Source of the DNA: Cryptosporangium aurantiacum
GTDB lineage: Bacteria > Actinomycetota > Actinomycetes > Mycobacteriales > Cryptosporangiaceae
NCBI RefSeq assembly: GCF_900143005.1
Contig: NZ_FRCS01000005.1
Location: forward strand, 62,001 to 126,000
DNA length: 64,000 nucleotides
Reading direction: 5' to 3'
The first letter of the stretch is position 1. The number at the start of each line of letters is the position of its first letter. The notes beneath the pieces were generated by a model. The model worked only from the letters and a program-made list of their open reading frames with translations. It did no database searches and was not told the DNA's origin. Both the position numbers and the translations under genes were made by a program. This document shows positions 1 to 9,306 of the stretch, piece by piece.

Positions 1-199
1 AGCCTGGCCCGAGTCACGTGTCTGCTCTCCTTCCTGCACGGGTGCGTGCCTGTACCGGTGTCCCCGTGACACGGGCGCCACCCCCGGCGGAAGCGCCAGC
101 AGTAAACCGTGTGCCACGGGCTACGTCACAGACAACGAGGCGGGGAAGGGGTCGTTACGGGGTTTCGCCAGCGGTCTCGGCCGCCGTGGACAAACCCAC

Positions 200-916
200 T
201 CAGAACAACGTGTCGAGCGGCACCGGAGCCGGCTGGCCGACCGCCGCCCTGAGCTCCGGACCGTTGTTCCGGACGTTGCCGACCGCCGGGCCGACCGGCC
301 GCAGCTCCATCCCGGCGAGCCAGTCAGGCGTGGGCGGGACGAGCAGCGCGGCCGAATCCACCGGCGACTCCCCCAGCCACTCGGCCCACCGCTCGCGCGG
401 CAGTAACAGCGGCATCCGGTGGTGAACCTCGCTCAGCGGCGCGAGCGCCTCGGTGGTGACGATCGAGCACGTCGCCACCTTCTCGTCGCCGGAGCCCCAG
501 ACCTCCCACAGCCCGGCGAAGACGCACGGACCGCCGTCCGCCCTGGTCAGGTACCACGCCTGCTTGCCCGGCCCGTCGGGACGCCGTGACCACTCGTACC
601 AACCGTCCGCGGGCACCAGGCACCGGCGGCGCGCGAACGCCGACCGGAACGCGGGCTTGGACGCCACCGACTCGGCGCGGGCGTTGATCATCCGCGCCCC
701 GGCCGACACGTCCGCGGACCACGACGGCACCAGGCCCCAGCGCAGCGAGTCGACGACCCGGCCACCCCGGGACGCCGATACCCGGACCACCGGCACGTCG
801 GTGGTGGGCGCCACGTTGTAGTCGGGACGCAACGGCTCGTCGAACGCGGTGCCGATCGCGTCGAACTCGGCGACCAGGTCGTCCGAGCTTCGGGTGGAGG
901 CATACCGACCGCACAT
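200..916 (-). CDS. SOS response-associated peptidase (SRAP, YedK/HMCES-like)
   Basis: A 238-residue SRAP-domain protein. The family covalently captures abasic sites in single-stranded DNA through the N-terminal cysteine exposed after Met1 removal. The protein starts MCGRY, so Cys2 is in place. The conserved Asn (RPDYNVAPT), the WYEW glutamate segment and the catalytic His (VHHRMPLLL) are all visible, as expected for an active member. The frame stays open far upstream, but the family always begins at MCGRY, which fixes the start. A TAACGT hexamer at 924-929 lies 7 nt before the ATG, suggesting a leaderless transcript. It is divergent from aroA, whose start is only 49 bp away. No actinobacterial LexA box was seen by eye. 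Confidence 0.93.
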   Translation of the reverse strand: MCGRYASTRSSDDLVAEFDAIGTAFDEPLRPDYNVAPTTDVPVVRVSASRGGRVVDSLRWGLVPSWSADVSAGARMINARAESVASKPAFRSAFARRRCLVPADGWYEWSRRPDGPGKQAWYLTRADGGPCVFAGLWEVWGSGDEKVATCSIVTTEALAPLSEVHHRMPLLLPRERWAEWLGESPVDSAALLVPPTPDWLAGMELRPVGPAVGNVRNNGPELRAAVGQPAPVPLDTLF

Positions 917-965
917 GTCCGCCACGTTATCGAGCCCCACCGACACTTCCGGCAGACTGGCACCC

Positions 966-2255
966 ATGCAGAACGCCCCGCTTCCCGACCCGTGGCCCGC
1001 CCCTCGCGCGGATGCGCCGGTCGTCGGCACGGTCACGATGCCGGGGTCGAAGTCCGTGACGAACCGCGCGCTGATCCTGGCCGCGCTCGCATCCGGGCCC
1101 TCGACCCTGCGCGCACCGCTCCGCAGCCGCGACACGCTGCTGATGGCCGACGCGCTCCGCGCGCTCGGCGTCGGGGTGGCGGACGCGGCCGACGGCGCCT
1201 GGCGCGTCACCCCGAACGCGCTGCACGGTCCGGCGACCGTGGACTGTGGGCTCGCCGGCACGGTCATGCGGTTCCTGCCGCCCGCCGCGGTGCTCGCCGA
1301 CGGCCCGGTGACGCTCGACGGCGACGTCCGGGCGCGCGAACGTCCGATGGGGCGCCTGATCGAGGCGCTGCGCGGCCTCGGTGCCGAGATCGCGGACGAC
1401 GGCCGGGCCGCGCTGCCGTTCACCGTGGCCGGTCGCGGCGGGCTGCCCGGCGGGAGCGTGACGATCGACGCGTCCGCCTCGTCGCAGTTCGTCTCCGGGC
1501 TGCTGCTCTCCGGCGCACGCTACGAGAAGGGCGTCGTCGTTTTCCATGACGGGAAGCCCGTCCCGAGCCTGCCGCACATCGACATGACCGTCGCGATGCT
1601 GCGCGACGCGGGCGTCACCGTCGACGACGGCGAACCGAACACGTGGCGGGTGGAGTCGGGTCCGATCGCACCGCTCGACCTCGACGTCGAACCCGACCTG
1701 TCGAACGCCGCCCCGTTCCTGGCCGCCGCCCTGGCGACCGGCGGAAGCGTCACGATCACCGGCTGGCCGACGCGCACCACCCAGGCCGGTGACGCGCTGC
1801 GCGACCTGCTGGCCCGGATGGGAGCGGTGGTCACACTGGACGACCGCGGGCTGACCGTCGCCGCCGGGGCCCGGCTGACCGGCCTGGACGCGGACCTGCA
1901 CGACGTCGGCGAGCTGACGCCGGTGCTGGCCACGCTCGCGGCGCTGGCCGAGACGCCGTCCCGGTTGCGCGGGATCGCGCACCTGCGCGGGCACGAGACC
2001 GACCGCCTCGCCGCGCTGGCGACCGAGCTGAACCAGCTGGGCGGTGCCGTCGCCGAGACCGAGGACGGGCTCGCGATCGAACCCCGCCCGCTGCACGGCG
2101 GGGTGTTCGGCACCTACCACGACCACCGGATGGCCCAGGCCGGCGCGCTGCTCGGGCTCGCGGTGGACGGCGTCGCGGTGGAGAACGTGGCTACCACCGG
2201 CAAGACCATGCCGACGTTCACCGACGTCTGGACCGAGTTGGTGAGAGGACACTGA
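966..2255 (+). CDS. aroA: 3-phosphoshikimate 1-carboxyvinyltransferase (EPSP synthase)
   Basis: A 429-residue EPSP synthase, which joins shikimate-3-phosphate and phosphoenolpyruvate in the cytoplasmic chorismate pathway. The N-terminal substrate-binding segment ([18 protein letters not shown]) and conserved blocks such as [19 protein letters not shown] and [15 protein letters not shown] run in the expected order, and the length is normal. The chosen ATG gives a compact N-terminus. An in-frame start 117 bp upstream would overlap the divergent SRAP gene. CAGACT at 953-958 sits 7 nt before the ATG, compatible with leaderless transcription. The stop codon overlaps the probable rsgA start, so the two genes are translationally coupled. 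Confidence 0.96.
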   Translation: MQNAPLPDPWPAPRADAPVVGTVTMPGSKSVTNRALILAALASGPSTLRAPLRSRDTLLMADALRALGVGVADAADGAWRVTPNALHGPATVDCGLAGTVMRFLPPAAVLADGPVTLDGDVRARERPMGRLIEALRGLGAEIADDGRAALPFTVAGRGGLPGGSVTIDASASSQFVSGLLLSGARYEKGVVVFHDGKPVPSLPHIDMTVAMLRDAGVTVDDGEPNTWRVESGPIAPLDLDVEPDLSNAAPFLAAALATGGSVTITGWPTRTTQAGDALRDLLARMGAVVTLDDRGLTVAAGARLTGLDADLHDVGELTPVLATLAALAETPSRLRGIAHLRGHETDRLAALATELNQLGGAVAETEDGLAIEPRPLHGGVFGTYHDHRMAQAGALLGLAVDGVAVENVATTGKTMPTFTDVWTELVRGH

Positions 2256-3247
2256 GCCCGCGGCGGGAGCTCGACGAGGACGACGTCCGGGTCCGTCCGG
2301 GACGTGGTTCCCGGCCGCGCACCCGGACGAGGCCCAGCCACTCGGACGCGCAGCAGGGACTGATCATCGGCGTCGACCGGGGCCGGTACACGTGCTGGCT
2401 CGACGGGTCGACGGTGATCGCGATGCGCGCCCGCGAGCTGGGCCGGAAGTCGGTCGTCGTGGGCGACGAGGTCGCGCTGGTCGGTGATCTGTCCGGCGGC
2501 CCGGACGCGCTGGCGCGGATCGTCCGGATCAGCGAGCGGCGCAGCGTCCTCCGGCGCACGGCCGACGACGACGACCCGTACGAACGAGTGATCGTCGCCA
2601 ACGCCGACCAGTTGGTGATCGTCACCGCGCTCGTCGACCCGCCGCCGCGGACCGGGTTCGTCGACCGCTGCCTGGTCGCGGCGTTCGACGCCGGGGTGGC
2701 GCCGCTGCTCTGCCTGACCAAGGCCGACCTCGCCCCGTCCGGCGCGGCCGAGGACTTCAGCAAGCACTGGGCCGCGCTCGACCTCCCGGTCGTCACCACC
2801 CGCCGGGACGGCGAGCCGGTCACGCTCGCCGAGCGGCTCACCGGACGGATGTCCGTCTTGATCGGGCACTCCGGCGTGGGCAAGTCCACGTTGGTCAACC
2901 GCCTGGTGCCGGACGCCGCCCGCGCGACCGGCGGGGTGAGCGCGGTCGGCAAGGGCAGACACACCTCGACGTCGGCGGTCGCGCTGGCGCTGCCGGACGG
3001 CGGCTGGGTGATCGACACCCCCGGCGTCCGCTCGTTCGGGCTCGCGCACGTCTCACCCGCGAGCCTGCTCGCCGGCTTCGAGGACCTCTCGGAGGGCGCT
3101 GAGGAGTGTCCCTCGGGCTGCGAGCACCGATCCGCGGACGAAGGATGCCAGTTGGACGCCTGGGTCGCGGGCGGGCACGCGAGCGACGAACGACTCGCGT
3201 CGTACCGCCATCTACTCGCGAGTCGCGGCGATTTCAGTTCTTACTAA
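2252..3247 (+). CDS. rsgA: ribosome small subunit-dependent GTPase RsgA
   Basis: A 331-residue circularly permuted GTPase that assists late 30S subunit maturation. The order is an OB-fold near residues 30-80, then G4 (LTKADL), G1 ([10 protein letters not shown]) and G3 (DTPGV), followed by a C-terminal zinc cluster with Cys-Cys-His-Cys spacing. Homologous sequence ([13 protein letters not shown] and the OB strand [17 protein letters not shown]) continues well upstream of the first in-frame ATG at 2414. The only plausible initiator there is a CTG at 2252 that overlaps the aroA TGA as CTGA, with AGAGGA just before it. Initiation from a non-canonical codon by translational coupling is therefore inferred. 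The product assignment is firm and the start is not. Confidence 0.9.
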   Translation: MSPRRELDEDDVRVRPGRGSRPRTRTRPSHSDAQQGLIIGVDRGRYTCWLDGSTVIAMRARELGRKSVVVGDEVALVGDLSGGPDALARIVRISERRSVLRRTADDDDPYERVIVANADQLVIVTALVDPPPRTGFVDRCLVAAFDAGVAPLLCLTKADLAPSGAAEDFSKHWAALDLPVVTTRRDGEPVTLAERLTGRMSVLIGHSGVGKSTLVNRLVPDAARATGGVSAVGKGRHTSTSAVALALPDGGWVIDTPGVRSFGLAHVSPASLLAGFEDLSEGAEECPSGCEHRSADEGCQLDAWVAGGHASDERLASYRHLLASRGDFSSY

Positions 3248-3507
3248 CGTGGCGGAAAGACACTGGTAAGGACCCTGTCCGGCACGTCCCCTACACCCCC
3301 ACCCGCCTCCTTGACCGGAATCAAAGACCACTGTTGTCTCAGTTCTCCACGGCTATCCGACGACCGGACGATCGGGCACCGACCGCCCGGTCCGGATGTG
3401 TTCGTGTCCCGTGCAACCGAATTCACAGCAGCGGTACAGTGCGCCCGCGGGGGGTCGCAGCGGTCGGCCCGCTCTCGCGGAGCCACCCACAACTAGGGAC
3501 ACGAACA

Positions 3508-3879
3508 TTGGGACTCTTCTCCCGCAAGCAGCCGTTCGCGATGACGGACGTCTCCGAGCACGTCGTCGTCGCTCGCTTCCGGCTCGCGCCGGGTCCCCGG
3601 GGCACCGCCACGAACCTGCACAACGTCTACGCGTTGGAGGAGCAGCTCGCCTCGGCGATCGAGTCGGCCGGAGCGGGTGAGTTCGAGCCACCGCAGTTCG
3701 GGCGGGACGAGACCGGCCACAACGAGTTGGTGCTCTCCGCGTACGGCCCGGACGCCAACCGGTTGTTCGCGGCGATGGAGCCGGCGCTGCGCTCGTTCCC
3801 GGCCCGTCCCGCGTCGGTCCTGCTGCGCTTCGGCGCCTTCGACGACCCGAACGCGGCAGAACAGTTGGTTCGGCTCTGA
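3508..3879 (+). CDS. conserved hypothetical protein
   Basis: A 123-residue soluble protein with no domain I can name. It begins [10 protein letters not shown] and has a mixed alpha/beta pattern, with alternating hydrophobic stretches such as [10 protein letters not shown] and [13 protein letters not shown] start at 3508 is preferred because AGGGA lies about 8 nt upstream. An ATG 33 nt downstream is the alternative and would remove the basic N-terminus. There are no membrane segments or cysteine motifs. It lies between rsgA and hisN, ends 17 bp before hisN and has codon use like its neighbours, so it is very probably real. No function is assigned. Confidence 0.72.
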   Translation: MGLFSRKQPFAMTDVSEHVVVARFRLAPGPRGTATNLHNVYALEEQLASAIESAGAGEFEPPQFGRDETGHNELVLSAYGPDANRLFAAMEPALRSFPARPASVLLRFGAFDDPNAAEQLVRL

Positions 3880-3896
3880 GCGGTAGCCTCCATTCC

Positions 3897-4688
3897 ATGC
3901 CCCGCTACTCCGACGATCTGGCGTTCGCCCACGTCCTGGCCGATACCGCCGATCGGATCACCACGGCGCGCTTCAAGGCACAGGACCTCCAGGTATCGGC
4001 GAAGCCGGACATGACGCCGGTGACCGACGCCGACACCGCCGTCGAGCAGGCGCTGCGCGCGACGCTCAACCGGGCCCGCCCGCGCGACGGCATCATCGGC
4101 GAGGAGTTCGGGGAGGTCGCCGGCCACGGGGTGCGGCGCTGGGTGATCGACCCGATCGACGGCACCAAGAACTTCGTCCGCGGCGTACCGGTGTGGGCGA
4201 CGCTGATCGCCCTGCTGGAGAACGACGAGCCGGTCGCCGGGATGGTGAGCGCACCCGCGCTGGGCCGCCGGTGGTGGGCGGCGAAGAACTGCGGCGCCTA
4301 CGCGGGACGACGTCCGACCGGGGGCACCCCGATCCGGGTGTCGGCGGTCGGCAACCTCGCCGACTCGTCGCTCTCGTACTCGTCGCTGTCCGGCTGGGAG
4401 GAGCGGGGGTCGCTGGGCGACTTCGTCGACCTGACCCGGTCGGTCTGGCGTACCCGGGCGTACGGCGACTTCTACAGCTACGTGCTGCTCGCCGAGGGCG
4501 CGGTGGACATCGCCTGCGAGCCTGAGGTGTCGCTCTGGGACCTGGCGGCGCTCTCGGCGATCGTCACCGAGGCCGGCGGACGGTTCACCGACCTGTCCGG
4601 GCGGCCGGGGCCCGCCGGTGGGAGTGCGGTGGCGACGAATGGTCTGCTGCACGACGGGGTACTGAAGATCATCGGCAGCGACACGTGA
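3897..4688 (+). CDS. hisN: histidinol-phosphatase, inositol-monophosphatase fold (HisN type)
   Basis: A 263-residue member of the Mg-dependent IMPase superfamily. Metal ligands are visible as GEEFG (68-72) and DPIDGT (85-90), with the C-terminal [15 protein letters not shown] block that supplies the last aspartate. Actinobacteria use this family for dephosphorylation of L-histidinol phosphate in histidine synthesis. The sequence resembles that subgroup more than general inositol phosphatases, but substrate cannot be proven from motifs. A TAGCCT hexamer at 3884-3889 lies exactly 7 nt before the ATG, consistent with leaderless transcription independent of the upstream gene. Confidence 0.88.
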   Translation: MPRYSDDLAFAHVLADTADRITTARFKAQDLQVSAKPDMTPVTDADTAVEQALRATLNRARPRDGIIGEEFGEVAGHGVRRWVIDPIDGTKNFVRGVPVWATLIALLENDEPVAGMVSAPALGRRWWAAKNCGAYAGRRPTGGTPIRVSAVGNLADSSLSYSSLSGWEERGSLGDFVDLTRSVWRTRAYGDFYSYVLLAEGAVDIACEPEVSLWDLAALSAIVTEAGGRFTDLSGRPGPAGGSAVATNGLLHDGVLKIIGSDT

Positions 4689-4776
4689 CGAGTCATGAGG
4701 CGACAGTGTTGGCCCGAACGGGTGGTGCGTGTGCCTCCGCGCGCGCCTGGTGAGGTGGGGGCTTATCCTCGCAGGA

Positions 4777-5805
4777 GTGTCCTTCGGATGGGTTTTCCTG
4801 GGCGCATCGGTCGCCGCTTATGGCGTGGCGAACTTCTTGCAGTCGGTCGCCGCCGCCCGCGTCAGCGTGCACGCGAAACTCGATCCGGGTCTGCTTCTCA
4901 AACTCGCCGGACACCGGATCTACGTCGCCGGGCTGGTCTGTCAGCTGGGCGCGTTCCTCTTCGCCTTCCTCGCTCGGCGTGACCTACCGCTCTTCCTGGT
5001 GCAGACCGCCGTCGCCGGGGGCCTGGGCGTCACCGTGCTGCTCGGCGTCGCGTTCCTCCGGTGGCGACATCCGCTCAGCGAGGTGATCCTGCTCGGCGCG
5101 CTGGTGCTGGGCCTGGCCGCGCTGATCATCTCGGCCGAGACGACCAAGGCCAGACCGTTGAACGGCCCCGAGGTCCTGGCGCTCGCGCTGAGCGTGCCGA
5201 TCGTCGGCCTACTCGGACGCGCCGGCGCCCGGCTGCACGGCTCGCCGGGGTCGGTGGCGCTCGGCGCGCTCTCCGGGCTCTCGTTCGGAGCCGTGGCGAT
5301 CGCCTCGCGTCCGCTGGCGGGCGCCCAGTCGTTCGGTGCGTTCGTCACCGACCCGCTGCTCTACATCCTGCTGGCGCACACCGTCATCGGGCAGTTGCTG
5401 CTCGGCCTGGCGATGCAGCGCGGCTCCACGACCGCGGCCGTCGCGTCGATGGACGCCGCGGCGGCGATTCCGCCCGCTCTGGTCGGCCTGCTGTTGCTCG
5501 GCGACCGAATCGCGCCAGGGCGGGAGTGGCTCGCGGCGATCGGGTTCGTGACCGCGCTCGGATCGGTGCTCCTGCTGACCCGCTACGCCGAGCCCCAGCA
5601 CCACGTCCGCGACCGGTACGAGGCGCAGGGCCGCTGCCGGCCCCGGAGTCCGGCTGTGGCGCCCGCCCATGCGAACGGCGCTTCCGCGCCGGGGGCCGCG
5701 GTCAACGGTGCGGCGCCGCTGAGCGTCCGCACGAATACGAACGGCGCTCTGGACGCCAACGGACGGGCCCGTACCGAGAGCCCCCGGCGGGCCTCAGCCC
5801 GGTAG
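4777..5805 (+). CDS. DMT-like multispanning membrane protein
   Basis: A polytopic membrane protein of about 342 residues with around nine to ten hydrophobic segments, followed by a polar, low-complexity cytoplasmic tail rich in Ala, Asn and Arg. The layout resembles EamA/DMT-type transporters of Actinobacteria; the substrate is unknown. The reading frame is open from a GTG at 4729. I prefer the GTG at 4777 because TATCCT (4764-4769) lies 7 nt upstream and the first transmembrane helix starts directly after it. If 4729 is used, the protein gains 16 basic and hydrophobic residues. It lies 88 bp downstream of hisN and is convergent with the GntR gene. Confidence 0.75.
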   Translation: MSFGWVFLGASVAAYGVANFLQSVAAARVSVHAKLDPGLLLKLAGHRIYVAGLVCQLGAFLFAFLARRDLPLFLVQTAVAGGLGVTVLLGVAFLRWRHPLSEVILLGALVLGLAALIISAETTKARPLNGPEVLALALSVPIVGLLGRAGARLHGSPGSVALGALSGLSFGAVAIASRPLAGAQSFGAFVTDPLLYILLAHTVIGQLLLGLAMQRGSTTAAVASMDAAAAIPPALVGLLLLGDRIAPGREWLAAIGFVTALGSVLLLTRYAEPQHHVRDRYEAQGRCRPRSPAVAPAHANGASAPGAAVNGAAPLSVRTNTNGALDANGRARTESPRRASAR

Positions 5806-6609
5806 TTCGTACCGGAGTTGGTGGCGGTCGCTCGGCAGCACGGTCCGGGTCAGCCGGACCGGCCGTTCCGGGCTCCAGCCGGTCCGCAGGTGTTCGATCA
5901 CCGGAACCCCGATACCGATCTCCAGCAGCCGCACCTCGTACGGATCCGGCATCCGGGCGATGATCTCGTCGACGAAGCGGACCTGCCGGTGCCCCAGCGC
6001 GGCCAGCAGCGGCACGACGCTCGGCACGATCTCCTCCGGATCGAGCACCGGAGTGTCCTTGACCAGCGCGAGCGGGTAGAACGACTCGGACAGGTGGGAC
6101 GGGGTGTCGTCCAGGAACCGCACCCGTCTGCGGACCACGAGCCGCTCGTCGGCGGGCACCTCCAGCCGGGTCCCGTACTCCGGACCGGCTGCCACGATCG
6201 CCACCTCGATCTTCTGCGTCGGCGTTCGCCCGAGCCGGTGGGCCTGGTCGGCGAAGCTGTCCGGGCCGCGGAGCCGCGCGGCGCCCAGTTCGTCCTCGAC
6301 GCGGTGGGTCAGCACGAACTGCTCCCGACGGCGGACCGTACGGCCTGCCCGCGCCCGGCCCGCCGAGATCAGCCCCTCGTTGGCCAGCGCGGAGAGCGCC
6401 ATCCGGACCGTGTTGCGTGAGCACCCGTAGGTGGCGGCCAGATCCTTCTCGGTCGGGACCTGGGCGCCGGGCGGTAGTTCCCGCCGCTGGATGCGGGCAC
6501 GCAGGTCGTTCGCGATCACCTGGTACTGCGGCTGGTCGTGGTAGGGGCTCTGTTCGGAACGCGCAGGTTGATCCGGACGCTGGGGCTGCTCGCCGTTCAC
6601 GGCTGCCAT
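5794..6609 (-). CDS. GntR/HutC-family transcriptional regulator with UTRA domain
   Basis: A 271-residue regulator. The winged HTH spans residues about 30-95 (QVIANDLRARI, PTEKDLAATYGCSRNTVR, ALANEGLI). It is followed by an effector-binding UTRA domain that ends in conserved strands (RFLDDTPSHLSESFYP, LEIGIGVPVIEHLRT). The ATG at 6609 is chosen because GGAGG lies 5 nt upstream; a GTG four codons earlier is in frame. The 3' end overlaps the convergent DMT gene by 12 bp. Repeated and palindromic sequences about 70-110 bp upstream look like its own operator, suggesting autoregulation. The ligand is unknown. Confidence 0.9.
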   Translation of the reverse strand: MAAVNGEQPQRPDQPARSEQSPYHDQPQYQVIANDLRARIQRRELPPGAQVPTEKDLAATYGCSRNTVRMALSALANEGLISAGRARAGRTVRRREQFVLTHRVEDELGAARLRGPDSFADQAHRLGRTPTQKIEVAIVAAGPEYGTRLEVPADERLVVRRRVRFLDDTPSHLSESFYPLALVKDTPVLDPEEIVPSVVPLLAALGHRQVRFVDEIIARMPDPYEVRLLEIGIGVPVIEHLRTGWSPERPVRLTRTVLPSDRHQLRYELPG

Positions 6610-6677
6610 GGCGGCCTCCACACGAGTTCTCGGCGCAGAGGCTTGACCACGGCTCTGCGGCGAGGCACCATCTTTTG

Positions 6678-6729
6678 TAGGTACCTTAACGCTCTATCGT
6701 CTGGCCGATAGGGACCTTACATAACCTTA
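6678..6729 (-). promoter_or_regulatory. probable GntR operator/promoter region
   Basis: On the plus strand, TAGGTACCTTA (6678-6688) is repeated with one mismatch as TAGGGACCTTA (6709-6719), 31 bp apart, or about three helical turns. Between them lies a perfect inverted repeat CTATCG/CGATAG (6694-6699 and 6706-6711). A third partial copy, AACCTTA, follows at 6723. This AT-richer patch lies directly upstream of the gntR gene. Autoregulatory binding is inferred. Confidence 0.5.
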
Positions 6730-6915
6730 CCGCGCGCCGCAGCGCTGCGAGTGGCCCTGCCGGTATCCGGCCGCATCGTTTGCCACTCGGGTCCGCCGGA
6801 CGCCCGGCTTCCCCGCTGGACGGGAGCCGGCGACCACCTCCCGCTCGTCACACGACCCCCACCCGAAGGAACTCGCCCTCCTCGGGGGTCGCATCGCAGT
6901 ACCGACGGAGGCGTC

Positions 6916-7296
6916 ATGATGCACGGCAGATTTCACCCCGACGACATCACGGCCGCCGCGCGGCTGCGGGTCGTTCCGGCAACGGCCGCCGGACCGGCGG
7001 TAGTAACGGGGGTACGAACGCGGCCCGCGGTCCGGACCGCACCGACGTTCCTCGACCGGATCGAAACCCGGATCTGGGCCCGCCCGGACTCCCGGATGCG
7101 CGCGGCCGGGTGGGAGGTGGTCCGCCTGGGACGCTGGCGACGGCAGTACCGGCACCCGCGGTACCTCGCCGCGGCCCGCGCGCAGCACGCCGCCGAGCAG
7201 TGCGCGCCCGCCGAACACGTCGTCACCGGACGCATCACTACCGCACGCGTCGGGACCGCACGCACGGTGCGGGCGCCCGCGCGGTGGGCCGCGTGA
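6916..7296 (+). CDS. hypothetical basic protein
   Basis: A 126-residue Arg- and Ala-rich protein with no recognisable domain. The start is supported by a strong GGAGG at 6907-6911; two ATG codons are adjacent (6916 and 6919). The middle contains a conserved-looking segment (FLDRIETRIWARPDSRMRAAGWEVVRLGRWRRQYRHP, residues about 38-75) that is helical and strongly basic. The C-terminal tail is low complexity. Its stop codon overlaps the GTG start of the next small gene as GTGA, so the pair is co-transcribed and translationally coupled. No function is assigned. Confidence 0.55.
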   Translation: MMHGRFHPDDITAAARLRVVPATAAGPAVVTGVRTRPAVRTAPTFLDRIETRIWARPDSRMRAAGWEVVRLGRWRRQYRHPRYLAAARAQHAAEQCAPAEHVVTGRITTARVGTARTVRAPARWAA

Positions 7297-7505
7297 AACG
7301 GGTGTTCGTCACGATCGGTGTGCTGGCGCTGGTCGTGGTCGCCCGCCGCGGTCGTCACGCCACGCTGATCGCGCTGCTCGGCGGCTACTACCTCCGCCGG
7401 ACGTGGTCGCGGTCGCACCCGCCGCTCTGGGCGCGCGCGGGGTCGCGGATGGTGCTCGGCCCCGGCGCCATCGACGGCTACCGGCGCCGGCGTTCACTGC
7501 TCTGA
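7293..7505 (+). CDS. small membrane protein
   Basis: A 70-residue protein with one N-terminal hydrophobic helix (VFVTIGVLALVVV) and a second weaker one (ATLIALLGGYYL). The rest is Arg-rich, so the polypeptide is probably membrane-bound with cytoplasmic basic flanks. It starts at a GTG overlapping the previous stop (GTGA). Its 3' end overlaps the convergent HxlR gene by 12 bp. No family is recognised. Confidence 0.6.
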   Translation: MKRVFVTIGVLALVVVARRGRHATLIALLGGYYLRRTWSRSHPPLWARAGSRMVLGPGAIDGYRRRRSLL

Positions 7506-7997
7506 ATCGTCGGGGACGACGGGGCCGCTCAGGTCCCACGCGGGGGTCCGCATCTGCAGCTCGAGATCGCGGTTGCGGACCTCGTCGCCGCAGTGGCGGC
7601 AGACGTACAACGCGTCCAGGTCTTCCCCGCAACTGTGGGCGACCGCTGCTGGGGGCTCCCCGACCAGCCAGCGGTCGCCCCAGCTGCGTAGCGCCTGCAT
7701 CACCGTCGAGAGGTCCCGTCCGGCCGGCGTCAGGTGGTACTCGTACCGCGGTGGACGCTCCGAGTAGAGCTGCCGCTCGACGACGCCGGCCGCCTCCAGG
7801 CTCCGCAGCCGCGCGGCCAACCGGTCGCGTGGTGCGCCGGTGTTGCGGGCGATCTCGTCGAACCGGTGGTTGCCCCAGAAGATCTCCCGGACGGCGAGCA
7901 GGGCCCACTTCTCCCCGACCAGGGACAGCGTCGCGGCCATCGAGCAGGGGCGACCCGGGATCGTCGTCGCGTCGAACTCCAGCACGTCGTCACTCAC
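7494..7997 (-). CDS. HxlR-family transcriptional regulator
   Basis: A 167-residue HxlR-type winged-helix protein. The family signature starts at PCSMAATLSLVGEKWALLAVREIFWG, with Cys18 at the position that senses oxidants or electrophiles in HypR/QorR-type members. It continues through GAPRDRLAARLRSLEAAGVVER and RYEYHLTPAGRDL. Beyond the core (about residue 115) is an unusual tail with a CRHCGDE pair resembling half of a zinc ribbon. The gene is divergent from the SCO6745-family gene. The intergenic space holds inverted repeats suitable as its operator. Confidence 0.9.
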   Translation of the reverse strand: MSDDVLEFDATTIPGRPCSMAATLSLVGEKWALLAVREIFWGNHRFDEIARNTGAPRDRLAARLRSLEAAGVVERQLYSERPPRYEYHLTPAGRDLSTVMQALRSWGDRWLVGEPPAAVAHSCGEDLDALYVCRHCGDEVRNRDLELQMRTPAWDLSGPVVPDDSEQ

Positions 7998-8000
7998 GTG

Positions 8001-8027
8001 GGCAAGGTTGCCATGTCAAACCGACAT
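8001..8027. promoter_or_regulatory. candidate HxlR operator in divergent intergenic region
   Basis: Two adjacent inverted repeats lie just upstream of the HxlR start: GGCAA-GG-TTGCC (8001-8012) and ATGTC-AAACC-GACAT (8013-8027), both with perfect arms. On the minus strand the second contains TTGACA. CAACCT lies 7 nt before the GTG start, another leaderless-like arrangement. Assignment to HxlR is inferred from position only. Confidence 0.45.
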
Positions 8028-8176
8028 CGACCACCGACCGCAATACCTAGCTCACCGGTCCGAACGGCGGGAACTGTCGGTGGACGAGGCGATTGCGCTA
8101 GGTCCTGTGGCAGGCTGACTGTCGCCCGTCCACGCGATCGCTGACGCGTTCGCCCCTCCGCCGCCCGGGAGGATCT

Positions 8177-9073
8177 GTGCCCGATCTCCGCGACCCGTTC
8201 CCCGCATTGGCCCGCCGCGCCTGGCAGGCCCTCGAGGTCGTCCACATCCTGAGCTACTTCGCGCCGGAGTCCCGGCAGGCGACCGACGCGATCGGCCTCA
8301 AGGGCTACTGGATGGGGTACTTCGGCTGCCGGGCGGCGCCGCTGGGTGCGGTCTCGGCCGCGACGGTGACCGCGACGTTCCACAACTTCCACCCCGGCAT
8401 GGTGGCGCGGGCGGTACCCGACGTCTGGTCGTACGCGACGCCCGAGCAGCTGATCGAGGCCCGCCTGGCCGGTGTCGACGCTGCGCTCCGGCGGATCGCC
8501 GGCGAGCAGATCGTCGAGGACCCGGCCGTGCGCCAGGCCACCGACCTCGCGCTGGAAGCCGTCGCCGCGGTACGCGGCCCGGAGATCACCGGTCGGCCGC
8601 TGGCCGCCGCCAACGCCGCGCTCACCGTGCCGGACGAGCCGCACCTGGCGCTCTGGCACGCGCTCACCGTGCTGCGCGAGCACCGCGGCGACGGCCACGT
8701 GGCACTGCTGGTGGCCGGTGAGATCGGCCCGGTCGAGGCCCACATCCTCTCGATCGCGTCCGGCCGGTCGTCGGCGGAGCTGCTGCGCACCGCCCGGAAG
8801 TGGTCGGACGACGACTGGGACGCCGGGGTCGAGAACCTGGTCGGCCGGGGGTGGCTGCGGGACGACTGGACGCTCACCCCGCTGGGCGTCGCCGCCAGGG
8901 AGACGCTCGAGGACGACACCGACCGGCTGGCCGCCGGGCCGTACCGGGTCCTCGGCGCCGAGCAGACCGCCGAGCTCACCGAGCTACTCACGCCGCTCGC
9001 GTCGACGATCGTGGCCGCTGGTGTGCTCCCGTTCCCGAACCCGGTCGGCGTACCGGCGCCGGGGCACGACTGA
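8177..9073 (+). CDS. SCO6745-family protein (HTH-like, function unknown)
   Basis: A 298-residue soluble actinobacterial protein of the family annotated after Streptomyces SCO6745. Typical early motifs are present (EVVHILSYFAPES, GLKGYWMGYFGCRAAPLG, FHNFHPGMVARAVPD). The C-terminal third resembles a winged helix (DAGVENLVGRGWL, LTPLGVAARETLEDDTDRLAAGPY). GGGAGG lies about 8 nt before the GTG start. It is divergent from the HxlR regulator, which may control it. No enzymatic role can be read from the sequence. Confidence 0.82.
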   Translation: MPDLRDPFPALARRAWQALEVVHILSYFAPESRQATDAIGLKGYWMGYFGCRAAPLGAVSAATVTATFHNFHPGMVARAVPDVWSYATPEQLIEARLAGVDAALRRIAGEQIVEDPAVRQATDLALEAVAAVRGPEITGRPLAAANAALTVPDEPHLALWHALTVLREHRGDGHVALLVAGEIGPVEAHILSIASGRSSAELLRTARKWSDDDWDAGVENLVGRGWLRDDWTLTPLGVAARETLEDDTDRLAAGPYRVLGAEQTAELTELLTPLASTIVAAGVLPFPNPVGVPAPGHD

Positions 9074-9306
9074 CGGCAAGATCGTTTCGAATAAAGGGCA
9101 TAAAAGGCGCAAGTGGTCAGAACGGTTATTGCTGAGACGTCGGCAATTCTCGGGGAGCGCTATTAGTCAAGAACGCATTCCCCGGGGCGAACGACAACGG
9201 CACCGAACGCTCTGAACCGATCCCGGCCGGCCGATCGTCCCGCCCGGTCGGCCCGGTCGGCGTGCGCGGCACCGCGCTCGACCGGGTAACACTTACCGTT
9301 CTCGGC

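Noticed and set aside
1..199. Coding potential at the left edge
   Set aside because: The open plus-strand frame has no recognisable protein pattern and runs antisense into the SRAP gene.
917..965. LexA (SOS) box before the SRAP gene
   Set aside because: No CGAAC-N4-GTTCG-like dyad in the 49-bp gap.
927..2252. Long minus-strand frame opposite aroA
   Set aside because: Composition artefact; aroA has all family motifs.
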